Source: Halomonas jincaotanensis
Lineage (GTDB): Bacteria; Pseudomonadota; Gammaproteobacteria; Pseudomonadales; Halomonadaceae
Assembly: GCF_018448785.1 (NCBI RefSeq)
Contig: NZ_JAHCLU010000001.1
Span: 372,001-436,000, forward strand
DNA length: 64,000 nt
Direction of reading: 5' to 3'
In this document: in pieces, positions 43,591 through 52,347 of the stretch
Numbering within the stretch: position 1 is the stretch's first letter
Layout of the letters: every line of letters begins with the position of its first letter
Notes under the pieces: model-generated
Databases searched by the model: none
What the model was told of the DNA's origin: nothing
The model's input: only the letters and a program-made list of their open reading frames with translations
Position numbers and translations under genes: made by a program

Positions 43591-46339
43591 CCGGCGCGGG
43601 TGGAGTGGCTGCCTCGCCGTCCGGAGCATCGGGCAGTTCCATCACCAGACACGCGCCGCCCAGATGGGGGGCGTTTTCGACCCACAGCCGTCCCCCCAGG
43701 TGGGCCACGATGCCGCGGCTGATGGGCAGGCCAAGCCCGCTGCCGCGGGGTCGGCCGCGGGTTTCGCCGCTATCCTGGCGCTTGATCTGATGGAACTTCT
43801 CGAACACGCGTTCCCGCTCGTGGTCGGCGATGCCGGGGCCGTTGTCCTCCACGCTGAGTCGGAAATGATCCTTGTGGCGCTCCAGGCGCAGCAGCACGCG
43901 AGGCGAATCGTCGTCGGCGAACTTGCCGGCGTTGTCGAGCAGGTTGATGATCACCTGCTCGAGTCGGTCCGGGTCGCCGATGACCGGGGCCGAGCCGACC
44001 GCCATGTCAACTTCCAGGCTGACGCCACGGGTCTCCTGGAGACGATGGACGGCATCCACGCTGTGCTGCGCCAGCTCTACCAGGTCCAGCGGCCGCGGAT
44101 CGAGCGTCAGGCGCCCGCTCTCCAGGCGCGCGAGGTCGAGAATTTCCTCGATCAGCCGCGACAGACGCTGACTCTCGCGCACCACCACATCGAGGAAGTG
44201 CAGGCGTTTCTCTTCGGGCAAGTCCTTGCCATCGCGCAGGATCTCGGCGAAGGCGCGGATAGAGGTGAGAGGGGTGCGCAGCTCGTGGCTGACCATGGCG
44301 ATGAACTCGTCCTTGAGGCGGTCGAGCTCGCGCAGGCGCTCGTTGGCGGCGCGCAATTCCTCGCTGGTACGGGCCAGCTCGCGCGACTTCTGCTCCAGGC
44401 GCCGATTGACCTCCAGGGTCTCCGAGGTGGTATCGAGAATGCTCAAGATGGCGTCAAGATCGAGGGCCTCGCCACGTACCACCGAGTTGATCAACACCCG
44501 CGCCGAGGCACTGCCGAGCGCCCCGGCCAGCGCCTGCTCGGCGCGGGCGATCAGCTCCGGCGGGGCGGGCTGTTCATCCCCTTCGACCGTGATCCCGGAA
44601 AATACGCGACGCGTGGCGGCGCCGCCCAGGTAGCGGTCGAGCAGGGCACTGAGTTCACCGCGCGTGGTCTGTCCCTGCCATAGCGAACTCTGCATCAGCC
44701 GGGGGTGCATGGCTTCGGTGAACAGCGCCGCCTGGGTCTGTTCCAACGGTCCCTGACGCGAGAACAGCGAGACGCCCACCAGCAGGCCGACGTTGGCGGT
44801 AAGGCTCCACAGCAGCGAATGGGTATAGATGTCCCAGCCCTCGAGACCGAACAGGGCGTAAGGGCGCAGCCAGCCGATCCCCCAGGGGCCGTTTTCCAGG
44901 AAGCCGGCGCCGAGCCAGCCCGACTGCGCGAAGCCTGGCAGCAGCAGCGTCCAGGCCCAGACCAGGAACCCCGCGATCAGCCCGAGCGCGGCGCCATTGC
45001 GGTTGGCACCGCGCCAGTACATACCGATCAGCATCGCCGGGGCAAACTGGGCGGCGGCGGCGAAGGACACCAGCCCGATGGTCACCAGGCTGTAGGAATC
45101 CCCGATCAGCGCATGATAGAGATAGCCCATCAGCAGGATCAGCACGATGGCGACCCGGCGGATACCCAGCAACCAGCCGGCGAGCTCCCCGCGGCTGCCC
45201 AGGTGCAGGTGTGCCGAGCGCAGCAGCAGCGGCATCACCAGCTGGTTGCTGACCATGGTCGAGAGCGCGATGGTCTCCACGATCACCATGCCGGTGGCCG
45301 CCGACAGGCCGCCGATGAACACCAGCAGCGGCAGGCCTTCCAGTCCCGCCGACAGCGGCAGGGTCAGTACGAAGCTGTCCGGGTCGCTGCCGGCATCGCC
45401 CAGCAGTAGACCGGCCATGGCAATGGGAATCACGAAGAGGTTGATCGCCAGCAGGTAGAGCGGAAACAGCCAGCTGGCGCGGGTAAGATGGCGTTCGTCG
45501 ACGTTCTCGACGACCAGCACCTGGAACTGACGCGGCAGGGTCAGAAACGCCAGAAACGCCAGCACCAGGGTGCCGACCCAGCCCACGGCGCCGCCCGGCA
45601 CGGCATCGAGGCTCAGCGCGCCGCTCAGTTCGGGGGCCGCGGCTACCCGGCCGAAGAGATCGCCGGGGCCATTGAAGAGCACGAACACCGTGAACAGGCC
45701 CACCGAGAGAAACGCCACCAGCTTGACCAGCGATTCGAAGGCGATCGCCGCCACCATGCCTTCATGGCGCTCGCTGGCGTCGAGGTGCCGAGTCCCGAAC
45801 AGGATGATGAACACCGCCAGCACCAGCGCCACCCAGAACGACTTGTCGTGCCAGAAACTCTCCTCGGCGAGCCGTAGCTCAGCCGCCTCGGGATAGTTGA
45901 CCAGCACCGCGTGGCTCAGGGTGATCGCCTTGAGCTGCAGGGCGATGTAGGGGGTGATGCCAACCAGGGCGATCAGTGCCACCAGCGCCCCCAGGCTCGA
46001 GCTCTTGCCGTAGCGGGCACTGATGAAGTCGGCAATCGAGGTGATGCGCTGGGCGCTGGCGATACGCACCATCTTGCGGATCACGAAGGGCGACATCAGC
46101 ATCGCCAGCGTCGGGCCCAGGTAGATCAGCAGGAAGCTGGGGCCGGCACTGGCGGCGCGGCCGACGCTGCCGTAGAAGGTCCAGGCGGTGCAGTAGACGG
46201 CGATGGAGAGCGCGTAAACGGTGGGCGAGCCGATCAGCGAGCGGCCTTGCTCGGCACGGCGATCGCCCCAGGCGGCGATCACGAACAGCAGGGCGAGGTA
46301 GCCGAAGGCGAACCCCAGCACCAGCATCTCTCCCCTCAT
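43571..46339 (-). CDS. Sodium:solute symporter-histidine kinase fusion (CbrA/CrbS type)
   Basis: Hybrid sensor of 922 residues. The N-terminal 500 residues form an SSS-family transporter-like domain (about thirteen helices; VYALSIAVYCTAWTFYGSVG near 42). After a linker with STAC-like helices and a coiled coil (about 610-675) come DHp MVSHELRTPLTS with the phospho-histidine near residue 684, then an HATPase domain with NLLDNAGKF, DNGPGIADHE and GSGLGLPISRG near 790-880. No PAS or receiver is obvious. Relatives sense nutrients (acetate in Vibrio, amino acids/C-N balance in Pseudomonas). The operon contains a lone receiver (48607) instead of an attached DNA-binding regulator. It follows the 65-aa gene by seven bases. 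Confidence 0.9.
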   Translation of the reverse strand: MRGEMLVLGFAFGYLALLFVIAAWGDRRAEQGRSLIGSPTVYALSIAVYCTAWTFYGSVGRAASAGPSFLLIYLGPTLAMLMSPFVIRKMVRIASAQRITSIADFISARYGKSSSLGALVALIALVGITPYIALQLKAITLSHAVLVNYPEAAELRLAEESFWHDKSFWVALVLAVFIILFGTRHLDASERHEGMVAAIAFESLVKLVAFLSVGLFTVFVLFNGPGDLFGRVAAAPELSGALSLDAVPGGAVGWVGTLVLAFLAFLTLPRQFQVLVVENVDERHLTRASWLFPLYLLAINLFVIPIAMAGLLLGDAGSDPDSFVLTLPLSAGLEGLPLLVFIGGLSAATGMVIVETIALSTMVSNQLVMPLLLRSAHLHLGSRGELAGWLLGIRRVAIVLILLMGYLYHALIGDSYSLVTIGLVSFAAAAQFAPAMLIGMYWRGANRNGAALGLIAGFLVWAWTLLLPGFAQSGWLGAGFLENGPWGIGWLRPYALFGLEGWDIYTHSLLWSLTANVGLLVGVSLFSRQGPLEQTQAALFTEAMHPRLMQSSLWQGQTTRGELSALLDRYLGGAATRRVFSGITVEGDEQPAPPELIARAEQALAGALGSASARVLINSVVRGEALDLDAILSILDTTSETLEVNRRLEQKSRELARTSEELRAANERLRELDRLKDEFIAMVSHELRTPLTSIRAFAEILRDGKDLPEEKRLHFLDVVVRESQRLSRLIEEILDLARLESGRLTLDPRPLDLVELAQHSVDAVHRLQETRGVSLEVDMAVGSAPVIGDPDRLEQVIINLLDNAGKFADDDSPRVLLRLERHKDHFRLSVEDNGPGIADHERERVFEKFHQIKRQDSGETRGRPRGSGLGLPISRGIVAHLGGRLWVENAPHLGGACLVMELPDAPDGEAATPPAPASPAPV

Positions 46340-46346
46340 GACGCGA

Positions 46347-46544
46347 TCACTCCTCTTGGTGCTGTTCCATCAGCCAGGCGGCGAGGGCAATCACCGCGGC
46401 CCAGGCGATAAAGACATACAGGGGCAGCCAAGACAGACCTGTTCGGGATGGGTTGTCGACCAGCAGCAACAGCGGCGGTGAGAACAGCGCCACGGCCAGC
46501 ACGATCAAAGCCACCAGGCGCTCCTTCTGGCGAGGGGCGTTCAT
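46347..46544 (-). CDS. Small two-helix membrane protein (65 aa)
   Basis: Encodes MNAPRQKERLVALIVLAVAL... with two hydrophobic segments (about 10-30 and 38-58) and ends EQHQEE. The ATG at 46544 overlaps the stop of the exonuclease-fusion gene (ATGA), and the kinase gene begins seven bases after its stop codon, so it is locked in the operon. Similar small membrane genes often stand before symporter-like genes (as DUF485/DUF4212 do for acetate and solute symporters); I cannot assign it to one of those families with certainty. Probably an accessory of the symporter-kinase. Confidence 0.75.
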   Translation of the reverse strand: MNAPRQKERLVALIVLAVALFSPPLLLLVDNPSRTGLSWLPLYVFIAWAAVIALAAWLMEQHQEE

Positions 46545-48607
46545 GCGCTGGCATCCTCCTTGTCGAAGGCGCTGGCCTGCAGCAGGAGGGCTTCTTGCAG
46601 TGTCTCGATGCCGCGTGCCTCGAGACGCGGCAGCAGCGAGAGCCATAGCTCGGCGGTCACACGGGCATCGCCCAGCGCCGTATGGCGGGCGCCGGGAGGT
46701 ACCGTCAGGCCGTAGCGCTCGGCCAGGGTGTCGAGGTCATGCCCGTCGATGGCCTCGTCGAGTGCCCGCGAGAGCAACAGGGTGTCGAGCACCGGCATGT
46801 CAAAGTCGACGCCTCCCCCCGGCGGCTGAATGGCCAAGAGGTCGAATGCGGCATTGTGGGCGAGTATCACCGCATCGCCGATGTAGTCGCGGAAGCGCGG
46901 CAACGCCACCGCCAGCGGCGGCGCGCCGGCGACGTCGGCATCGCGCAGGCCGTGAATCGCGGTGCTGGCCGGCGGGATCGGGCGCTCGGGGTCGACGCGG
47001 ATATCGAAGATATCGCTGGCCAGCAGACGCTGGTTGACCACGCGGCAGGCGCCGATGCTGATCACGGTGTCGCCGCGGCGCAGTTCCAGGCCAGTGGTTT
47101 CGGTGTCGAAGGCGACCACTTCGAGTGACCTGAGCGATCTCGCCGCCAGTTCGGCATCGGGCGGGGGCAGATCGGCGATGCCGAAATCGTGAAACTCGGG
47201 ACGCGGCGGCAGCTGGGCGCGCGGCGCGCCGACGCGGTCCATGGCCGGCAGCGGCAGGCGCAGCCGTGCATGCCCGCCGTCCGGGTCGGACAGGCTCCAG
47301 GCATCGCTGGCGTGCTGGCGAAGCACATCGGCGACACGTGGAGCAAGGGGCAGGCTCTCGAGGCGCTCACTCTGCCACTCGGCCAGGGCACGCTCCCCGA
47401 GCGGTGCGCCTCGCCAGATGAGGTCCAGATAGACCCGCTTGTTGCCCAGGCATACCTCGCCTTCCAGCTCGGTCTGATCGACGTGGCGCGCCAGATGTGC
47501 CAGCAGTGAGGCAAGCAACACCAAAAGGCCCGTGGCGTCCCCCTTCAGCCAGGCGGGCATGCCGATGGGGACGACGCGACGCCCCTCGCAGGCATGATAT
47601 TCGTTGAGGGCGTTCCAGAGATCGTTGGACCATAGGGGTGCCAGGCGCTCGCCATGGCGCTGCATCTCATCGATCAGCTTACTCAATCGCTCGATGCCTT
47701 CTCCCAGCGCCTGGCTTTCCTCGGCCACCACGCGCTCGAGTCGCTGCTGCAGCTCGCTGGAGGCGCTACCGTGATGCAGGTGGGTCAGGGCGTCGGCACT
47801 GCTGGAAAGCCCCGCGCTGTGTCGGCGCAGCAGGGGCAGGGTGTCGACCAGCTCGGTTCGCACCCCCATCTCGCTGGTCCAGGAGGCAGTCGTGTCGGTC
47901 AGGGTCAGCAGGGTCTCGCCGTTGCTGCCGGGCACACGTCGCAACACGGCCCTCAGCCAGCGCTCGTCACAGGGCACCAGTACCTCGCGGGGGGTGCCAT
48001 CATCGGGGATCTGGGCCAGCGCATCTTGAAGGCTGGCCACCGGCAGCAGGGCGTCGAGCCGTTTACCCAGCCCCAGCCCATTGTGGCCCTCGAACAGACT
48101 CTCCGCGGCGTGATTGAAGAGCAGCAGCCGACGGTGGTGATCGCAGAGCAGCAGCGGCATATCGATCACCTGAAGCAGGATCTCGAGTTCCTGGCGAATC
48201 CGCGCGGCGCTTCGCGCGCCATCGGCATGGGCAGTGGCCAGCAGGCCGCGATCGGTTCGCCAGGCCTCGCGGATCCTTGTCAGGTCGGGGCCGAGGCTTC
48301 TCAGCCAGCCCTCCGGGGGGTAGTCGTCACGGGCATCGGGGTTGGCGACCAAGCGTGCCAGCTGAACCTGCAAATGGCGAAGGGGAGTGAAAAGCTGGCG
48401 CTCGAGCAGCAGGCCCACCAGAAAGATGGTGGCGCCGCCGGAAAAGCAACCCAGCCACAGCACCCAGCGGGCAATTCCCTGTGGGGTGAACAGGCTATCC
48501 AGCCAGGTGGCGAACAGCGCTCCACCGAACAGGCTGATGCCGCTGAGCAGCAGCCATAGCCCGACCAAGCGCTGGCGCTTGGGTAACCCCTTGTAGCGAC
48601 GAGCCAT
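46541..48607 (-). CDS. Membrane PAS / degenerate histidine-kinase-like protein with C-terminal DnaQ-type exonuclease
   Basis: 688 residues. Two membrane helices (about 14-35, 45-67) come first, then a PAS-like domain near 145-245 (PLLLCDHHRRLLLFNHAAES), a helical DHp-like stretch without the usual HELR/HDLR histidine (about 250-320), and an HATPase-like remnant (GDATGLLVLLASLLAHLARH near 352) with no GxGLG loop. The C-terminal part (about 490-660) is a complete DEDDh exonuclease: FDTETTGL, AIHGL, LAHNAAFD and HTALGDARVT. It appears to be a sensor-kinase scaffold whose output is an exonuclease domain. It shares four-base overlaps with the receiver gene upstream and the 65-aa gene downstream. 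Substrate (DNA, RNA or nucleotide) unknown. Confidence 0.85.
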   Translation of the reverse strand: MARRYKGLPKRQRLVGLWLLLSGISLFGGALFATWLDSLFTPQGIARWVLWLGCFSGGATIFLVGLLLERQLFTPLRHLQVQLARLVANPDARDDYPPEGWLRSLGPDLTRIREAWRTDRGLLATAHADGARSAARIRQELEILLQVIDMPLLLCDHHRRLLLFNHAAESLFEGHNGLGLGKRLDALLPVASLQDALAQIPDDGTPREVLVPCDERWLRAVLRRVPGSNGETLLTLTDTTASWTSEMGVRTELVDTLPLLRRHSAGLSSSADALTHLHHGSASSELQQRLERVVAEESQALGEGIERLSKLIDEMQRHGERLAPLWSNDLWNALNEYHACEGRRVVPIGMPAWLKGDATGLLVLLASLLAHLARHVDQTELEGEVCLGNKRVYLDLIWRGAPLGERALAEWQSERLESLPLAPRVADVLRQHASDAWSLSDPDGGHARLRLPLPAMDRVGAPRAQLPPRPEFHDFGIADLPPPDAELAARSLRSLEVVAFDTETTGLELRRGDTVISIGACRVVNQRLLASDIFDIRVDPERPIPPASTAIHGLRDADVAGAPPLAVALPRFRDYIGDAVILAHNAAFDLLAIQPPGGGVDFDMPVLDTLLLSRALDEAIDGHDLDTLAERYGLTVPPGARHTALGDARVTAELWLSLLPRLEARGIETLQEALLLQASAFDKEDASA

Positions 48608-48978
48608 CAGTGTGCCTCGGCGAGAAGCGTCTTGACCTTGTCGACCAGTGCCTGAGTCGAGAAGGGCTTGGTGATATAGTCATCGGCACCCAGCGCCATG
48701 CCTTTTTCGCGTTCCACCTCACGACCGTGAGCGGTGAGCATGATGATCGGCAGGCGGGCGTGGTCGGGGTCATGGCGAAGCCGCTCGAGAACGTCAAAAC
48801 CGCTGATGCCGGGCAGGCTGATGTCCAGCAGCACCAGGTCGGGGGCGCCCTCGGCGACGCGCTCCAGGGCGCTCTCGCCATCCTCGGCGGTCACGACGTC
48901 CAGCCCGGCCTGTTGCATCAGGAATTCCAGCGATAGGACGATGTTGGGCTCATCATCCACTACCAGCACCTTGGCCAT
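48607..48978 (-). CDS. Lone response-regulator receiver (CheY-like)
   Basis: Single receiver domain, 123 residues, without output domain. The phospho-acceptor is the D of [12 protein letters not shown] (about residue 53), the acidic pocket DDEPN is at 8-12, the T is in MLTAHG and the K in ITKPFS. First gene of the operon with the exonuclease-fusion, small membrane protein and symporter-kinase genes; AGGAGAAC precedes the ATG. It may be phosphorylated by the kinase at 43571 and act by protein contact, possibly on the exonuclease protein. Confidence 0.93.
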   Translation of the reverse strand: MAKVLVVDDEPNIVLSLEFLMQQAGLDVVTAEDGESALERVAEGAPDLVLLDISLPGISGFDVLERLRHDPDHARLPIIMLTAHGREVEREKGMALGADDYITKPFSTQALVDKVKTLLAEAH

Positions 48979-49194
48979 GGCGTTCTCCTTGTTCGTGCGT
49001 TCTGTGGCGCGAGTACGGTGTTTTCAGCGATGTTTCGTGTTGGCAATGTTATGCGTTGTTATCGTAGCGTCGAGCATCGCGTCTCATCATTCAGTCTAGT
49101 GGCCGTCGCTTGACGCGCAAAGACGACCTTGGCAGGAATGTCGAGGGTGCCAGGGTCGTAAGGTTCCCCTCATTGGTGTCGGTGGAGAGAACAT

Positions 49195-49872
49195 ATGATC
49201 AAGGTGCATCATCTGGAAAATTCTCGCTCCCAGCGTGTGCTGTGGTGTCTGGAGGAGCTCGAGGTCGAGTACGAGGTCGTGACCTATCAACGCGACCCGG
49301 TGACGATGCGGGCGCCGGACTCGCTGCGAGCGGTGCATCCTCTGGGCAAGTCGCCGGTCATCAGTGATGAGGCCCACCCAGGCCGGGTCGTGGCTGAATC
49401 TGGGGCCATCATGGAATACCTGGTCGAGCGCTTCGATGGCGAGGGTCGTCTGATACCCCCGGCCGGCAGTGACGAACGCCTGCGTTATCGTTTCTGGTTG
49501 CATCACGCCGAGGGGTCAGCGATGCCGCCGCTGATCATGCGACTCGTCTTCGCGCAGCTTGGCAAGCCGCCGGTGCCGGCCCCGGCGAGACCCCTGGGCC
49601 GTCTGTTTGCCAATGGTGTCGAAAAGCAGTTTCTCGAACCCGAGATTCGCGGATTGCTGGATTACTGGGAAAGCGAACTCAAGCATTCGACCTGGTTCGC
49701 CGGGGATACCTTCAGCGCGGCCGACATCCAGATGAGCTTCCCGGTGCTGGCACTGGAAAGCGGGAGAGGATTATCGGGTTACCCCAAACTCAGCGATTTC
49801 CTCGTCCGCTGCCGGGCGCGTGGCGCCTATCAGCGTGCCGTGGCCCAGGGTGGTGAGTTTTCGATGGGCTGA
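49195..49872 (+). CDS. Glutathione S-transferase family protein
   Basis: 225 residues. An N-terminal thioredoxin-like domain has VHHLENSRSQRVLWCLEELE (the S of NSRSQ is the expected glutathione-activating serine) and the cis-Pro/ESGAI motif in GKSPVI...AESGAIMEYL; a helical C-terminal domain contains the N-capping S of FSAADIQMSF. Substrate unknown. GGAGAG precedes the ATG. Monocistronic. Confidence 0.92.
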   Translation: MIKVHHLENSRSQRVLWCLEELEVEYEVVTYQRDPVTMRAPDSLRAVHPLGKSPVISDEAHPGRVVAESGAIMEYLVERFDGEGRLIPPAGSDERLRYRFWLHHAEGSAMPPLIMRLVFAQLGKPPVPAPARPLGRLFANGVEKQFLEPEIRGLLDYWESELKHSTWFAGDTFSAADIQMSFPVLALESGRGLSGYPKLSDFLVRCRARGAYQRAVAQGGEFSMG

Positions 49873-50305
49873 CAGTATGCGTTATCACGGCGCCTTTGGC
49901 TCCACGGCAGGGTGGCGGCACCTGGTCACCAAGAAGCGTGGCGCCGGTCGGCATCGCTGATCATCCTGGCGCTGATCCTGATCGATCACCTGAATAGCCC
50001 GACCTTTGCGTTCAATATGGGCCAGCGCAACGTGGAAACGACCCTGATGCAGCGTGACAGCACCGCCTGTGCGCCCTGTGGTGCTCCCTGCCCCTCCCAG
50101 CGGGGAGTAAGGGTCCTATCCCGATTACCACTGCCATGGCCCTTCGACTTTTGATGTAGTTTGTCCCTGTTGCGCCTCCTGGACATGGACTTATCGGCGT
50201 TTCCGTATGACGCTGGATAGGAAGGTGCAAGATGGGTCGTGCCCACTCGAGCGCCTCACAACAAGAATGAAGACTGCCTTTCGTTCCAGCCAAGGAGACG
50301 CCTGC
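49873..50305. other. Intergenic region before cstA
   Basis: 433 bases. A short open frame at 49877-49960 (27 codons, MRYHGAFG...) has no clear ribosome site and I do not call it a gene. A CTCCC-AGCG-GGGAG stem at about 50094-50107 is the only clear hairpin; its position would suit termination of the GST transcript, but the U-tract is missing. The cstA promoter should lie in 50150-50290; I see no sigma-54 signature. Confidence 0.45.
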
Positions 50306-51988
50306 ATGAGTGCCATCATTCTGCTGATCTTGGGTCTTGCGGCGATGGCCGCCGGATACTTTCTTTACTCGAAGTTTATCGCTGAGAAGATCTACCGACT
50401 CGATCCCGACTACGAGACACCCGCTCACGAGTTTGAGGATGGTATCGATTACGTACCCACCAATCGGTACGTGCTCTGGGGCCACCACTTCACCTCGGTG
50501 GCCGGTGCAGCCCCCATCGTGGGTCCCGCCATTGCCGTCATCTGGGGCTGGCTGCCGGCATTTCTGTGGGTGATATTCGGTACCATTTTCTTCGCCGGCA
50601 TCCACGATGCCGGCGCTATCTGGGCCAGCGTGCGTAACAAGGCCAGATCCGTTGGTTCCCTTACCGGCGACGTGGTGGGTAAGCGCGCTCGCAGCCTCTT
50701 CATGATCGTTATCTTTCTGGTTCTACTAATGGTCAATGCGGTATTTGCCGTTGTCATCGCCAGCTTGATGATGGATTTCTCGAGCGCTGTGGTGCCGGTC
50801 TGGGGTGCCATCCTGGTGGCGCTGGTTATTGGCCAAATGATCTATCGGCGCAAGATGAGCCTGCCGATGGTATCAATCGTCGGGGTCGTGGCTCTCTACG
50901 CACTGATCATTATCGGTCCATCAGTACCGCTCCAGATGCCGGAACAGGTGGGTGGGATGGCCGGTAATGCCGTCTGGATACTGCTCCTGTTCGGTTATGC
51001 GGCCATTGCCTCTCTTTTGCCGGTCTGGATGCTGCTGCAGCCCCGTGATTACATCAATGGTCTGCAGCTCTTCATCGGCCTCATCGTGCTCTATGGCGCC
51101 ATCCTGCTGCTCAACCCGGCCCTGGTGGCACCGATGATCAACAACGATGTGCCGGCGGGTACTCCACCGATATTTCCTCTGCTGTTCGTCACTATCGCCT
51201 GCGGGGCCATCTCGGGCTTCCACGGTCTGGTCGCCTCGGGCACCACCTCCAAGCAGCTCAACAAGGAAAGCGATGTGCGCTTCGTTGGTTACTTCGGGGC
51301 TGTCGGGGAGGGCATGCTGGCGCTGGCCGCCATCCTCGCCGCTACCGCCGGTTTCGCAACCTTCGCCGACTGGAATGCGATGTACACCGCTTTCGGTGCC
51401 GGGGGGGTGACCGCCTTTGTCGAGGGCGGGGCCTACATGATCCACCATGGTCTCGGCCTGCCGGAGGCCACCGCAGCGACGCTTCTCACGGTGATGGCGG
51501 CATTGTTCGCCGGCACCACCATGGATACCGGGCTGCGCTTGCAGCGCTACATCTTCCAGGAGTGGGGAGAGATCTATGGCCAGCAGTGGATGAAGAAGCC
51601 GGCCATGGCGACGCTATTGGCGGTGGGCAGTTGCCTGCTGCTGGCTTTCGGCGCCGGCGGTCCCGACGGTTCCGGTGGCATGATCATTTGGCCGCTTTTC
51701 GGCACCACTAACCAACTGTTGGCGGGTCTTACCCTACTGGTGGTTACCGTGATGCTGGTCCGCCTGCGTCGCCCAATGTGGTTCACCCTGGTGCCGCTGT
51801 GCTTCCTGCTGGTGATGACGATCGGGGCACTGCTGCTCCAGCTGCGTAGCTTTTATGATCAGGGTAATTATTTCCTGTTGATCTTGGACATCGTGGTGCT
51901 GGTCGCCGCGATCATGGTGGCCCTGGAGTGCGCCCAGGCGCTCAGGCGTGCGCGCACCGAGATGGGTGAGCAACGTAGTCAGACTTAG
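50306..51988 (+). CDS. cstA: CstA-family peptide/pyruvate transporter
   Basis: Carbon-starvation family inner-membrane transporter, 560 residues from ATG 50306 (MSAIILLILGLAAMAAGYF) behind AAGGAG. Many hydrophobic helices. The CstA core is clear: PTNRYVLWGHHFTSVAGAAP near 52, GIHDAGAIWASVRNKARS near 98, and FHGLVASGTTSKQL near 315. It is shorter than E. coli CstA (about 700), matching the short CstA branch. Known members import peptides or pyruvate. It starts a tight gene run: the CC-terminal small protein follows after 14 bases. Confidence 0.92.
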   Translation: MSAIILLILGLAAMAAGYFLYSKFIAEKIYRLDPDYETPAHEFEDGIDYVPTNRYVLWGHHFTSVAGAAPIVGPAIAVIWGWLPAFLWVIFGTIFFAGIHDAGAIWASVRNKARSVGSLTGDVVGKRARSLFMIVIFLVLLMVNAVFAVVIASLMMDFSSAVVPVWGAILVALVIGQMIYRRKMSLPMVSIVGVVALYALIIIGPSVPLQMPEQVGGMAGNAVWILLLFGYAAIASLLPVWMLLQPRDYINGLQLFIGLIVLYGAILLLNPALVAPMINNDVPAGTPPIFPLLFVTIACGAISGFHGLVASGTTSKQLNKESDVRFVGYFGAVGEGMLALAAILAATAGFATFADWNAMYTAFGAGGVTAFVEGGAYMIHHGLGLPEATAATLLTVMAALFAGTTMDTGLRLQRYIFQEWGEIYGQQWMKKPAMATLLAVGSCLLLAFGAGGPDGSGGMIIWPLFGTTNQLLAGLTLLVVTVMLVRLRRPMWFTLVPLCFLLVMTIGALLLQLRSFYDQGNYFLLILDIVVLVAAIMVALECAQALRRARTEMGEQRSQT

Positions 51989-52002
51989 AAGGGAGGCGCA
52001 GC

Positions 52003-52308
52003 ATGCACGACGACAATCATGACAAGACGCATGACTCTCGTCGCCAGCGGATCCGGGCCTGGCTGAGCCAGGCCCGCTTCTTTGCCGAGGAAGTCTATTC
52101 CGCTCGCTACCGTGGCACCATTGCCCGCTCACGGAGAGACGAGGACGACCTTTTCATGTTGCTGGTGTTCTCGGAAATGATGGGGGTTCCCAATCCGGCG
52201 GCTTATTACACCCTGGAGCTGCAGCCTCTTCTTCTGGAGCGGTTCCATGACTGGCACAGGCGCATGGGGATGGAGCGCTCTCCCCTGGATCATTTTCGCT
52301 GCTGTTGA
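52003..52308 (+). CDS. Small protein ending in Cys-Cys (cory-CC-star type)
   Basis: 101 residues, hydrophilic, ending DHFRCC directly before the stop. Conserved-looking core: FFAEEVYSARYRGTIARSRR and LLVFSEMMGVPNPAAYYTLEL. I recall a family named cory-CC-star for small proteins with this terminal cysteine pair found beside CstA and ArsA-like ATPase genes; the gene order here (CstA 14 bases before, ATPase 39 bases after) agrees. A terminal CC may bind metal, form a disulfide, or be modified. GGGAGGCG precedes the ATG. Function unknown. Confidence 0.85.
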   Translation: MHDDNHDKTHDSRRQRIRAWLSQARFFAEEVYSARYRGTIARSRRDEDDLFMLLVFSEMMGVPNPAAYYTLELQPLLLERFHDWHRRMGMERSPLDHFRCC

Positions 52309-52347
52309 TTCAGCACACTATCTTTCCCTTTCCCGACAAGGGTTGTC

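Noticed and set aside
49877..49960. 27-codon open frame after the GST gene
   Set aside because: No ribosome site, no conserved pattern that I can see; likely chance.
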